From Corallium rubrum (Eukaryota; Cnidaria; Anthozoa; Scleralcyonacea; Coralliidae), in NCBI GenBank assembly GCA_964035015.1, contig OZ035997.1, positions 89,161,965 to 89,225,964 of the forward strand: a stretch of 64,000 bases of DNA, written 5' to 3'. Positions 33,801-47,700 of this stretch are shown here, in pieces. A program made the translations under genes and the position numbers. Below the pieces are notes generated by a model. The model made no database searches. It was given only the letters and a program-made list of their open reading frames with translations, and was not told the DNA's origin. The first letter of the stretch is position 1, and every line of letters begins with the position of its first letter.

Positions 33801-36800
33801 CTTAGCAAAGAAATATTTTACGTGGTGTTTCCACAAAACTTATTTATATAATATATATTAACATGTAATTTCCATTGGTAGCTACATATACCTTTTGGTA
33901 TGTTTCTACAAATTAGTTTGTCCAGTATGAATGAAGTTTGTCCGAAATAGATAGAAGATGATGTGGAATAAATAGACATGCTTGTACTTAGGTTTGTCGT
34001 TGTTATGACAACGGTTGCTAAGCAAATGCTTGAAATTGTTACAATTACACCATTTTACGTTGTGCAACCAAAACTATTTATTTTAATAACGTTTAAAACA
34101 TTTGATGATGCAACCCACTCTCTAGCGTTATACTAGTACGCAAAGTTAGTCCTTATCTTGCTTGCATGTCATCGACGTCGACATCATCATCATCAGCAGC
34201 ATCATCTTCACTCAATACGTTGCTTGTGGCAGTGTTGGCACACTCGTCTTGACAGCAACATGCTTCGGTGCACGAAAGGCTATTCTTCATACAGGAACAG
34301 CGTCTTTCTTGGCAAGTTCCTATGCAGCGACAGCATACAAGTTCCATTACGGCATCAGGGGCTGGAGCTAGGTCTGTCCAATAGATTTAAATTTTCCCCT
34401 CTTTCACATACCAACCTTGACCATTTGGATTCTGGGTAGTGACATGTGGTTCCAAGGCATGCTTCCAGAGATATACTTGGTAGTTTGCACGCTTTATATG
34501 GTTTAATTGTCAGAGCGGCCTAGCTGTGTCGGAGGAAGCTGGTGTGACTGCAAGTTTTTGCTCTTGCAAAACTTCTTGTATATATCTAAGATTGTTGACA
34601 CTTTTACACTGCTGGTCATTGTAAAAGGTATCTATGTCTTCCTGTTGTAAAAGATTCGATCTATAAAAGCATTTATTTGGTCTATTCAACTGCAGCATGA
34701 ATAGCTAGTTGTATCTGGCACTTTACGTGCCAGCCTAGGTTCTACATGTGATCATATAATTTATGCACATCTATTACATGGTCCTAATTCTAAATTATGC
34801 CAATATATTACATCTCCCTTTTTTTTTGTTTGTTTTGATAAAATGCATACTAAAGTCTAAGATTTCTAAGATTTGTTCTCCTTCCCCTACCCTATTCTCA
34901 ATCACTTAATACAAGCGTTTCTTTCTTGTCCGTTTATTCTCCGTATCTATCAGGCTTGCGCACAGCTCTACCCGATCGAGTTCTATAAATTTCTTCTTGA
35001 TTAGTAATCTGAGGCCTCCCGGTAGGTGGGGTCCTAATTGCTTGTTCTATTTGTTTGTCAGTTTGGCAACCAACGGTCTCTGCAGGTTTCCATTGTGGCT
35101 CCGTATCTTGCGATGTAGTTATTCTTCTTATGGGCTCTGCAGTATGCTGGATGTGTCGTCGATTTCGGCGCAATAAACCGCCATTCTGCGCCTCCACCAC
35201 ATAAGATCTGGGTTCTGGACACTCTCTTTGAACTGTAGCTGGTTCCCACTTTCTGGTTATGGGGTCCTGTATCCGAATGCCCTGTCCTGGCCTCAAAGGA
35301 GAAAGGTCTCGGGCATGTCTGTCATAATGTCTCTTCTGTTTTTCTTTCTTTTCTGCAAGACGTGCATATACTTCGTCTCGCAGCTCCACTTTATTGCGTA
35401 TTTTTACAGGCAGGTTTCCTTTTAATTTGCGGCCAAATAACAGTTCTGCCGGGCTCGGAATACTGCTGTCCACTGGCGTTGTGCGGATACAAAGAAGCGC
35501 CATATCCGGATCATCCCCACTCGATTTAGCTTTTTCTAGAGCATATTTCACGGTCTGAATTATTCTAGCTTTCTATAAAACCATTAGATTGGGGGTAGTG
35601 GGGTGATGAAGTTACATGCGTAAATCCTCACCTCTCGCAAATACGCTGTACTGGGCAGCACCAAATTGTGGTCCATTATCACTCACTACCTTCTGAGGGA
35701 TTCCTTGCTCTGAAAATAGTTTCTTGGTATTGTCAACAACAGCTTGGGCAGTACAGTGGATGGGCATCTTCATTACGAATGGAAACTTTGAATAATAATC
35801 CGCTATTACCAAGTAATTGTCTCCATCAAACTGGAATAAATCTGTTCCAAGATGGAGGGTGTTAGACAGCTTGGGATAATCACACGTTCACCCTTTAGAA
35901 CTAGGCTATCTTCTACTGACAGCTCATCTCTAAAGGCCCAATGTGGCTGAAGTTGTTTGGGTAGATCTCTCCTCTTGTCTGGCCTCCCCGCTACTATTGT
36001 CTCCTTCAGTTGTTTAGGATAGGATCCTTCGTTGTTTCCTGCTTGATCTGGTCAAGTTTTGATGGTGTAAACTGAACATGACTGACCTGAAGAGCCAGAT
36101 CAATTGTTGCGTTGTCCATACTTGGACATCGAGACAGACTGTCTGCCACCAGCATTTCTTTTCCTGGTAAATATTTAACCGTAAATGTTTGAAGACGTAA
36201 TAGCATTCTTTGTAGCCTTGGAGGTGCGGCTGTAAGAGGCTTTTGTTGTATCATCTCAAGTGGTTTATGATCCGACTCAACAATGAAATGTTTTCCATAG
36301 ACGTACGTATGAAACCTTTCACATCCGAACACTACGGCGAGAAGTTCTCTCTCTATATTTGCGTACCGTTGCTCTGTTTCACTCAGCGACTTAGAGGCAA
36401 AGGCTATTGGCTTATTGTTTTGGATCAGTACTGCACCCAGACCTCTACCGGACGCATCAACTTGTATGACTGTTTCTTTCTTCGGATCGAAGTAAGTCAA
36501 AGTAGTCTTTCCACAAATGTGATCTTTAATTTTCTCGAGATCTCGTTGATGTGCCTCGGTCCATGCAAATTCGGTGTCTTTCTTTAGAAGATTTCGCAGA
36601 TTGGCGGTCTGTTCCGACAGTCCAGGAATGAATGGAGACATGTACGTAATAACTCCCAAGAATTCTTGAAGCTCGGTCTTGCTCCCGGGGGACTGTCTTT
36701 CTTTAATGACTTTCACTTTTTCAGGGTCTGGGTGAACACCATCCTTGTCATAAATCATGCCAAAAAATTTAACTTGCGGAACTTTGATTTCACATTTCTC

Positions 36801-39487
36801 ACTATTGAAAACAAAGCCATGTTGTCTTGCCATTTCCATCACGTTGTGCAAGTTCTGGTCATGTTCAGCTTCCGTTTCTCCACACACCGCTATGTCGTCT
36901 GCTATGCTGATTGTTCCAGGGCATTTCTCAAGGATTTGATCCATCTTGTGCTGAAACACATCTTGACTCATTACTAATCCGACGGGCATTCTTAAAAAAA
37001 CAGTATCTTCCAAACGGACTATTAAACGTGGTAAGGCGGGAACTTTCTTCATCTAATAACACCGACCAATATCCATTTTTAGCATCTAGTTTGCTGAAAT
37101 ACCTTGCTCCAGAAAACTTGTGTGTGATTCCTCGAGGGTTGGAGTCTTGTGATGGCATCGCTTTATGGCCTTATTCAGATCTTTAGGGTCCAAGCATATG
37201 CGCGGTTTACCATTTCGTCGTCTTGACATGACTATGCTGTTTACCCAATCTGTTGGCTCTGTTATCTTTCTTATTACCCCCTTTTGTTCCATGTCATCTA
37301 ACTCACATTTCAGTTCATCTCTCAGATGTATTGAGCATTTTCGCGGTGCATGGATTACTGGATGACTTCCTTCTTTCAAGACGATGTGGTATCTTCCTGG
37401 AAAATTTCCCATCTTGTCGAATCTCTCGGGGTAGGTTGCCTTCAAATCTTCTACTGTGTCGACACGTCCAAGCTTCTCGTTTGACTTTGCAGTGCTGCTC
37501 GGCAACGCTGTTGGAGACTTGTTTATTTCGCAATGAAGTGTTACCAGCTTGTGATCCAGAGAACTTTGAAGACCGAGAATTGCAGGACCTTCTGAATCTA
37601 CAATGTATAGAAATCGGTGTTAACCCATTTATACCCGCTATATCGGCACTGGAGTTGTATAACCCCATATTGTGGTATCTTGGTTCCGTTATATGCGGTG
37701 AGGGTTACATGTCGGTTCTTGACTGCGTTTCTCCGAGGAAGACCGGCAGAATCGAGTTTTCCTGGAAACATTTTCCTGAACATTCCCACTGGTAGGATAT
37801 TGCCTAGCGCGCCTGTATCTATTTTTACTTTGAGGTCTGCTCGCATTCTATACACCCGCTACATTTGACTTTCAAATGGGTGTACGCTTCATCTTGTGTT
37901 TCTGAATGAGTTTGGTCACCAGTGTTGATGTCTGATATCGTGATGCTTTCTATTGTTAATTCTTCGAATTGATCTTCGTAATCGGAAAATTCGTTCTTTC
38001 TGATCTCATGTAAAATCGTTAGTTACTAAGTGTAAGTTTTAAGACAAGGTTACTGTAAGGATACAGCCAAGATATTTGAGCTACTGCCGTCTTCTTGCTG
38101 ACTTGCGTCTGTCGTGGCTGTTTTCGCTTAGGAGTCGTCTTCGTGCCTGATATAGTATTCGGGAGTTTTCTTCTTTTAATTCTTGGTCTTTGTAAACAAC
38201 TTGCAAAGCTCTTTCCAACAATCTATACAACATAAGGTTATCCTACCGTTGCCACCATGTAAAAGATTCGATCTTTAAAAGCCTTTATTTGGTCTATTCA
38301 ACTGATGTCTACAGCATGAATAGCTAGTTGATCTGGCACTTTACGTGCCAGCCTAGGTTCTACATGTGATCATATAATTTATGCACATCTATTACATGGT
38401 CCTAATTCTAAATTATGCCAATATATTACACCTGTCTTGGTGGTATGTTGTTGCCCAATGCTGCAACTATTCTTCCCATCCGCATGGTTTTCCTTTCACG
38501 ATCTCGAACGCTTTCTTTTTTCCCTTTCCTGCGAATGCACAAACAGTGTCACATCTGGTAAGGGCATGAAGGCTAGGTAAAACCTGACAGATCTCTGCAC
38601 CAAGCAGCAGAGGTCAAAAGCTGTGCTTGCAGAAATGGTACCTTCCAGGGAAAGAATCTTTGTGCAAATGTCCCCATGAGCGACATACAAAGTGCGTCCA
38701 TCAATCTTCTGGGCATAGGCTTGATTGGTTGACCACGCACGGACAAGATATTCCAGTAAACTAGACTTGTTCTTGCCATTAGCCATGAACTTTCTCCATT
38801 GACGTGGGCACACCTGCTGAGGACTGGTGATGTTGATAACCAGCTGATCATCTTTGCCACGCTTGTGTCTGAGTTCTTTATTGAAATGTCAGGATATTGG
38901 TCTCCTACAAAGTCTATTCGAGTTGCTTCCAGCCTGTTCCAAAATTCTACTAAATACCATGTCTGCGAAGTCAGAAAATCTATATCAGGCACTCTCACTA
39001 GCATCTGCAGCATTGCCATGGCATCTATGATGACAGCCATGGTATGATCAGGTAACTGGAATTGGAAGCAGTCCACATGCATCATTCTCGAGACGTTTGG
39101 TCAAAGCAGCTTTGCTTGTCTTGGCCAAAGACCCATCAAGAGTAGCTAAAGACCATGGAAGAGGACCAAGCTCGTGTGCTAGCAGCTGTCGCAGATCCAC
39201 TTGACGGCTTTGTCCGACGACTAACAGACGAGCAAAGAGGTTTCTGTCGGTTGTGAGTATAACATTCTTGCCTCCTATCTTAACAGGTGTCTTTGTCCGG
39301 GCATCACGGAAAGTAGCCAGTTTCAGCTTCGTGCATGAGTGTTCAAAGAACCAGTTGAATTAGTGATCAGCCTGTCTTGCACAAATGATGTAAAAGCAGT
39401 TTTTCCCTTCATCTTTGCTATCAACAGGTCTTGTTTTGATGCTTTCACTTGCAACACATCCAGAACTAAGGCTAACGAGATTCTCTG

Positions 39488-39567
<80 letters not shown>

Positions 39568-41906
39568 CATGTTTAATGACACATCATCGCATAATAAAAT
39601 GAATTACAATGTGTTTACATAAAATATATAAAATATATAAAAATATTACAATTTTCACGTGCGGCTAGGTTGCAAAGAGAATAATTTACAATAAATATCT
39701 ACGACTATAAATATATAATGATTACATCTATAATGTTTAAGATTATATACAATATTATCAATATTTATTTAAAACACGAATCATACTTGGGAAGAAACTG
39801 TTATTAAATCTATCGGTCCTACATTTAAAAGAGGAAAATGGCCGGTGTTCCTTAAATTATATTCAAGCGCGTTTTCCCTCGTCTGGGTAAGATGACACGA
39901 TAACCGGCCGCCTGACACTATCTTCTTGACAGTTCTCTCACAAAGATCTGTTCGACGTTTATCAAGCCTAGGACACTGGAGTGCTGCTAGTGCCTCACTG
40001 TATGATCGGCCTGGTAATATAATCCTCAGCGCTCGTTTTTAAATTTTCTCTACCTCTTCAGACAAGAACCTGGAGACTACAATGCCAAACAGTACAGCAA
40101 TATTCTAAAATAGAGCGGATGATTCAAATGGATTGCGCCAGTTGCTATACTTCCATCACTTTCTTCACATCTTGCTCGTCTCTTTCCATGCGAGCAACGC
40201 CGGTCTCCTTGTGCTGTCTACTTTGACTTCCTTGATCCCCTGCCGTCATGTCTCGGCACTTGTCTACGAAAGCTGCGCGGGAGTGAACTGTAAGCATCCA
40301 CCGTTGCACGGCCCCTTTCCTGAGGCTAAATCCCACTATACCACCTTTTGTCTTGGTGCTTCGATTTATCGTTTGCTCAATGGTTTGGTCAACAAGCACC
40401 TGTGACAAATCCATGTGACAATCTTCTCTGAACTCCAAAATCACCATTTTCAAGTTGCTTCTGTGTATTATTATTATTTATTATTATTAATGACATCATG
40501 TCCACCAAGTACACTGGTAGGCGTGGGTGTATTTAATGTGGTCGTACGCGAAGAACCATGGAAACATTTCTTTGATACACTCCAAGTGTAGATCCCAGTT
40601 TCCTTCTCTGGTTGCTTGAATAAAAGTCATCAGTAAAGCCACCATCTCCAGGTAGGCGTTCCAAAACACTTCCAATGGACCGTTGTCTTCTTTGCAATAC
40701 TCTTCATAGAGATTAAATATTTCAGAATTCAGTCATGGATACAAGCTTGTAAAAACGTTCCGCGCTGAACTCTTTTCGTATGTCTTCTGTATGACACTGA
40801 CAAGGATCATGTGGTTGGTTTGATGACCAGTTTGATTGCAGCCATGACTTAAAACCAACCCCACACTGGAGACGTTGCATTGCTTCGCAAACAACCTAAA
40901 ATAATTCGTAAAGTAAGAAATATATAGGTTAAGATACGACTATAATGTACTTTATAGTAACTATGTTTTAATGGATGTAGTTATGCAGGCATTTATGTAA
41001 ATCTTCCTTATGGCAGTCCTACAATAGCTCCCAAGTTTATGAACAATTACCTTATGTGTAAGCACAGCCCAGTTGTAGTGCCGACCTTCCAGAACACCAG
41101 CAACAGATCCTGAACCAACGATACCACTTTCGACTAGTATATCATCAAGACCAGCATCTCTAAATCGTTTGCCAATGGCGGCGATATAAGCACAAATGAT
41201 GTGAAATGAAACCATCCTTACGACCAAGCGTTGAAATGCACCTGGTTCTGCCACAGCACCTCAGAGCCTTTGCGTATATTGCTTGATTAAACACAACAAC
41301 GAAACACAACAGTTGTTCGAGCTAGTCAGCCATTTGAAGAGACCTCTGCAACACTGTGTACACTGTTGGCAGCTCTGTTGGACTTGCTTCGATTACTTGA
41401 CAACAACCGACGGAGCTTTCGCGTGGGATACTACTCTCTTGAAGCCTTGTGTTGAATCCTGTCCATGCTGGTATCACCTGGCGCGTTGATCGTCTGCCCA
41501 CGTGAAGAGCGTGTCTTAGATTGGCTGTCTACAAAGCATCCAGGCAAAGTCTGTTTTTTGTGCATGCACCCCAACTTCTGTGATAGTCGCGGTATCAACT
41601 CGGTGACATCAATGTGGACTGCATTGGGGCCCTATCGACGCCCTGAATGGTATGGAAGCATATCCATGGGAATGCATGTAACTGAATGGATTTTCGATCG
41701 AGGCTGGCTAACAGATCTTTCAGGAGGTAAAGCACAGCTGAGTCTTTCGCTGGATGACTATACCGTTTGTGCAATGTGTGGTTCCTTTCCTAGCTGCAAA
41801 CAAAAAAGAAAAGAAAAACACGTGAATAAACTACTACTCTCATTCATATATATTGGAACACGTATGCTGGAATTTGGCACGATTGACGCGTTTTGGCCTA
41901 TTTATG

Positions 41907-41949
<43 letters not shown>

Positions 41950-42036
41950 GTAAGAGAAAAGAGACCAACAACTTCTGGTATATATAGGCCTTTTTTAATA
42001 GACGTTTCGGTAAATATACCTTCCTCAGTACAATAG

Positions 42037-42098
<62 letters not shown>

Positions 42099-44475
42099 TA
42101 TATATATACCATCAAAGTATGAAAAGTTAAACACGGAGCGAGCGCATAAAAGGGAGGCCCCCCCCCCCCAGGCTACGCACTGACAGTTTGAAATGTCAAC
42201 AGTCAAGTCAACAACGAGTCAGTGAGCTGGTGAAGTTTTGAGAATTATCTTTTATTCGTAACCTTTTTACCTTTCAATACACCAGGTAAATTGTAAAGAG
42301 AAACATAAGAGTCTTAGATAAAAACAATTCTGAAGTGATTAAATTTGTTTGGTCAATGAATTTGTAAAATATTTGACCTTGCTTTCAAACTTTGTCTTTC
42401 GCCGTTTTTTAAAATAGAGTTCCACATAAAAGACAAGACTTTGATATTTAACTAAAACAGACCATTTAAACGAAGAAAATAAATAGTTTATTATATTAAC
42501 TTTGCAAGTCAATATATCACAAATTGAGAACTTTTTAGTAGTCATTTGTCTGGCTTTCCAGACAACATGTACTGCCTGTCGTGCAAAAACAACGTTGTCG
42601 TCGTTGAAAAGTGAGATGATGTTCAGACATCAGTGTGAAGATATGCATTATCAACATTCTTGGTGTATATAAAAGGGTCTTATAATTACAAGGACGGAAG
42701 ATATGAATGAATAAACTCAGAAGAATACAGACATCATGTGCATTCAAGTGATTCAACAAGAAAAACAGTGAGACGGTTGGTCCACTTTCGTACGGTTTTT
42801 CCTCACGTTAGTTTTGTTTCGACGTATTGGAAGCGTAATTTTTCCGTCTTTCTACTCAAAATGATGTGTTACACTTGCAAAAGACAAATTCGACGTTTGG
42901 AAAGGGGCAAGTTTAATTTAAAAACAGTAAACAAGTCTCACAAAAGCTCCACTCTTCAGTCTTAGCGAAATTCCTCGGCAAGGCCGGAAGTAATTTTAGC
43001 TGTGTGGACCAATCAGATGCGTTTGGCCAGGATTGGCTGAGTACCTCAACCAGTACTTATGCAGTCGCTCCGTGTTTAAGGCAGTTCTTATATACGGTTT
43101 TGTCATAAAAAATATGAATAATTAACTAAATTTACATAAATTTACATAAAGCTAATTGTTATAATGAATCCTCTTTTTAGAATGAAATTCTTGTCATTTA
43201 TTAAGTCCATGAGACGTAAGAGTGAACAATTGTGCGCTCCAATATGCTTCACGGGTAAAAAGGAAGTTGTCAATATTAGAAATATTATGAGAGCGCACTA
43301 ATTCTATGCATTGAAATGAAAGATCAGTGAGCGTATGTGAAGTTTTATTAAAGTGTATAGCAACTTCACATGTATGTTTAGAGGTATTGATCGACGACTT
43401 ATGGTTTCTAAATCTAATTTTGGCTTCATTAGACGTAGATCCAACGTACTGAACTTGACATTTATTACACGAAATAAGATAAATAATATTGTTGGAAGTA
43501 CAAGTGAGTACATCTTTAATACGATAATGTTTACTTGTTTGAAAACTATAAAATGTTTGAGATTCAATAAGGTAATTTTGGCAGAAATCACACCTCTGTC
43601 TCTTACACTTAAAACAACCTCTTAAAGAAAAATCAGGTTCTTCTAAATGAAGACTTTTGGATTTGGATGGTGCCAATATATCTCTAAGATTTTTGGGTCT
43701 CCGAAATGCGGGAAAAATAGAATTGAGCGTAAAAACATTCCGAAGTTCGGAAGAAGATTCTAAAATATGTATGTGTTTTTTAAGAATATTTCTCATATTA
43801 GGAAGTTTAGGATTGTAATCCATAACGAAAGGGAAAAGTATTTTTTTTCTTCCTAATAGTGGGTTTTAAGAGATTATCTCTGGAAATACTTAAAGCTTTA
43901 TCAAATTGAGTGTTGACTAAAGAGATGTGATAACCTTGATTAATGAAGTAGTTTTTATATTCCGTACATCTTTCATTAAGAAAATTAGAAGTAGAACAAT
44001 TCCTACGAAGTCTAAGTGCTACCCCATAAGGAATAGCTTTAAAACAATGACTCGGATGAGCACTAGAAGGAGGTAAATAAACATGGCTGCCAGTGGGTTT
44101 GGAATAAGTGTCTGTTGGGTAAATCCATTAACCAAATGGAGAGTAATATCCAAAACATTAAGAGACTTGTCTGAATATACTAATTCAAACTTAATGGTGG
44201 GATGCAGTGAATTTATATAATTAGTAAATGCTTCTAATTTTTCAATGCCTTGATACCAAAGATCAAAAACGTCATCTCTGTATCTCCACCAAAGGGAAGG
44301 TTTAATAGGCCCACAAAATTTGGCTTTGAAATCAATTTCGCCCATGGCAATAAAAGGGATTCATTATAACAATTAGCTTTATTGTGTAAATTTATGTTAA
44401 TTTAGTTAATTATTCATATTTTTTATGTCAAAACGGTATATAAGAACTGCCTTAACTTTTCATACTTTAATTGAT

Positions 44476-44512
<37 letters not shown>

Positions 44513-44692
44513 CTATTGTACTGAGGAAGGTATATTTACCGAAACGTCTATTAAAAAAGGCCTATATACCAGAAGTTGTTGGTCTCTTTTCTCTTACTGC
44601 ATATTCATATTTCAAGAAAACTGGCTACGAATCTCTTCATGAGATCCTTCCGGATATCGTCTTCCATTGGCTCAAGCCTCTTCATTTACTTC

Positions 44693-44763
<71 letters not shown>

Positions 44764-47700
44764 TTAATATACCTGTCAAGGTTTCTTCTTGAAGGTCGTT
44801 GTTGTCCCAGCAAAAGATACCTGGTACACAAGAACAACACACACTTGGTAGTAATACGACGTCGCGTTGCTTTACAATCTGTTTCTCAGCAAGCGCTGTC
44901 TCTAATTCTTCAATTTGAGAATACGACAGACCATTACCAAATCGGTTGAGTATTATTATTACTTCAGCGTTCCCAGCAAGACTTTTGACAGTCATTGGAA
45001 GGGCCACATGTTTTTGGGTCTCGATACGACCACGACTAACACATGTATTAGATCCTGAGCCAATTAGGAAAGGACTAAGCGATGAATATCTGTCGTTAAA
45101 TAAGTTGCAATACTCGGATATAGAAGAAAGAAGACACGCATGCTAGTTGTACAGCAAGTTAGGTGCTATAGCATTGTCACGTTCTAGATCTTCTGGCGAA
45201 AGTGACCAATGCCATTGTTAGCTTCAAATTCACAAGTAAGCTCCGTATTAGTTTTGCAGTTATGAGAAACCTGATATGCATCGTCTCTTTGTGCATCTGC
45301 TGTATCTGTTCTGTCTTCATCGCTCCTTTATTAGCACTGGTATTCACACATACGCTTTCTACAACTCGAGCTAGTTCAACGTGTGAGCTATACACGATTT
45401 CTGGTTGGTTCTGGTTAAGTGGTTGTTGGAATGACAAACTATCTCCAAGACATTTTTTTTCAATTCTCGTCTTAGCTTGGAAGCCCTATAGGTTTGTGCT
45501 TCGATTCCTTCTTTAGCTAGCAGATTGGTGTATCTTTCAAGAAGATTGGACTTCTCGACGGCTTTCGCATCATTTATGACTTCATCTTGTACGAATTCTT
45601 TGACTTGTTAAATGCTCTGTTATAACTTTCGTGTATATTATCATCTTCTTGGTCATGTTGTTAGACAATGCTACCAAGCATACGCACTCGACAGCAATGT
45701 CACCAGAGAAGAAATGAAACGCCAGTCTGAAAATTCGCAAGATCTATGTGCAGATTCTTACGATCTGTCTTGTGGTAACGAGCTTCCATGCATGTAAGCG
45801 TGTCTGCACTAGATCACAGATTCTAGCATTCAATATTGATAAACGTGCCATATGCCAGAAAGACAAAATTATGTGCAGCAAGGGAAAAGGAGCACGGACA
45901 AGAGAACCACTCACACAAAACAGCACTGATGCATATGATGGTATTGCAGGTCAGTTAAAAGCAGCACAGATTCGGAACGACAAACGCATGCTTGTAAACA
46001 TTGAAGGACAAAACACTACCATCGATCGTGCTACAAAAACTATTTGCGACCAAAACAGCTGGCTAAACTAGAGGATGATACCCTCCCTTCGGTCCTTCCT
46101 TCCAATAGTCCTTCATATCGCGCCATATATGGCGAATCCTTTCTTCTGTTTGAACAGCTCTCAAACTTTGCCCAACTATTTTTTGTGAATGAAGATAATT
46201 TACCTTCCACTTTTCGTTTAATATGGCAAAGACATTTGTCCCAATTATAGGCTTAGCACTGGTGCGTTTCTTGGCACGTGTCTTAATTTCTACCATAATT
46301 GCACTTTTCTGAAGTCTCTGTTAATATGACTGGTAAATGAAGGACAAAATCAAAGAAAACGCTTAAGCAACTGAAAAAAGGAACACTGAATAAACCACCG
46401 TTATGCCAATTTGTCAATTACCCGATTGAACCTATCATATCAATAATGTTTAAAAGAAATCATTTAATTGCTTTACATAACATTTTATTTGTAATTCGTT
46501 TTTACAAACTGTTGAGCCAACATTCTAAACAAAATCGCCAAGAAAACAACAATTCTCTTACCTTTTATCCTCCCTCCATTTCCAAGATTGAGGCTGATCT
46601 AACGCCCACCGATTATGTGCAGAAAAATAAGTGAATCATTAATTATTTTATTTTATCAATTGTTTATTGTTTTTTATGCATAAAACATGTTGTCCTTCAG
46701 TCTGTCGCATTCGAGTAGACACTTTGCGCGAGAACCAATAATTTAACCTCAGCAATTTTGCACGAAACGGCGTGTAATTACTTCGTCTTTTTTTCCGTAT
46801 TTGGAGGTAACTTATCTTTGATTTAAAGTTTTTGTTGCAAAGAAAGGCAACGTGCTCATAACTTAACTGTAATTCTCCAGGGAAATTACGATTTGTATAG
46901 TACTGACATGTATGAATCGCTTGATGAAAGGAACAGTTCTGAGATGATTAATCATAATAATATTTAGCACTTAAATCTGCCCCAATCATCTCCTTTTGAG
47001 AGAGCATTGCCATTGGCGATTTGCCACTAGTATGACGTTAAAGAGTAGGCAAGAAAAACGTGTCTTTTGTGACACAAGGTCTTTTGCATCATCATATGCT
47101 TCAATTGTTATTAAAATAAACACAATTGCGGGTTGAGGAACGTTGAAAAAATGGCGTAATATCGTAATTTTTCGAGTTTGCTTAGCAACCGTTCCCATGG
47201 CAACGAGAAACGTAAAGTCAGTGAAGGTGAACATGTATCAGTATTTATTTTACATTGTCTGCTATGTATTTCTGACAGATTTCATTCATACTGGATACGT
47301 ACTTTGTAAGATATTTGTTATTTTCTGAACATGGCTGACTTTCGAGCACATTTTATCTTCACCTACACCCTCCTAGAAAAAGTCACTTTTTCGTTTATGC
47401 ACAGGTTACATGTCAGATAACAGGAAGATTGTTAAAATATAGGACATAAGCTTTCGTTTGATACCAAAATTACTATGTCCCATGTGGGGTGCAACGAAAA
47501 TCACGTTTTGGCCACATGTTAAGATTTGGCTCATGGACTATATACTACAAAAATAAACCAGTCGATGCATACAGTCAATGTATGTTTATTTGGCCAAAAT
47601 CTTCTCAATTTACGATTTTGGTACCACAACGGCACGCACGTATATGTTTAAACGTCGAATTTCAGTCGAATTTAATTGTTTTTACTTGGACGCATTGAGC

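Larger units (their letters stand above)
32255..33850. mobile_element. Palindromic Penelope-like element (head-to-head copies)
   Basis: The left half (32262-33000, minus) and right half (about 33010-33845, plus) are inverted copies meeting near 33000. Both encode the same GIY-YIG domain and end in the same terminal sequence. Each copy is 5' truncated at the centre, a known PLE insertion product. Flanks are TA-rich. Confidence 0.82.
34646..38430 (-). mobile_element. Ty3/gypsy LTR retrotransposon, complete ends, defective interior
   Basis: 3785 bp: LTRs of 167 and 173 bp (TGTAAAAG...ATATTACA), a 5-bp target duplication CCTGT (34641-34645 and 38431-38435), a primer-binding site next to the 5' LTR and a polypurine tract next to the 3' LTR. 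Minus-strand order protease, RT, RNase H, integrase is the Ty3/gypsy order. Most of gag and part of the integrase are missing, and frames are shifted. Inserted into the cysteine-tail gene. Confidence 0.92.
41908..44762 (-). mobile_element. Second Penelope-like element, flanked by (TA)n on both sides
   Basis: Minus-strand RT and GIY-YIG fragments lie between mirror-image ends: 41948-42035 is the inverse of 44515-44602, and 42112-42130 plus 43076-43165 is the inverse of 44350-44475. (TA)n arrays lie at 41910-41946, 42038-42110, 44477-44510 and 44697-44761. A TTAA element is inserted in the left arm. Confidence 0.78.
33890..47330 (-). mobile_element. Long-TIR transposon with a cysteine-tailed minus-strand gene (Academ-like?), much interrupted
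   Basis: Inverted repeats of about 190 bp (33890-34100 and 47105-47325) bound a single minus-strand gene whose fragments read in order from about 46.3 to 34.15 kb. Removing the gypsy, LINE and PLE insertions leaves about 6 kb. The protein belongs to a large repeat family of marine-invertebrate genomes with a C-terminal cysteine cluster. From memory, Academ transposases carry a Cys8 finger and an XPG-like nuclease; the match to that superfamily is my inference. Confidence 0.55.

Noticed and set aside
35228..37795. Several + strand frames of 65-180 codons
   Set aside because: They lie opposite the gypsy pol region and show none of its conserved motifs; antisense shadows.
41465..41953. 162-codon + strand frame
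   Set aside because: The opposite strand carries the recognisable transposon-family blocks (TVYTVL, GIVIQ); the + frame is its shadow running into (TA)n.
44425..44949. 174-codon + strand frame
   Set aside because: It runs through two (TA)n arrays and the PLE terminal repeat; no domain.
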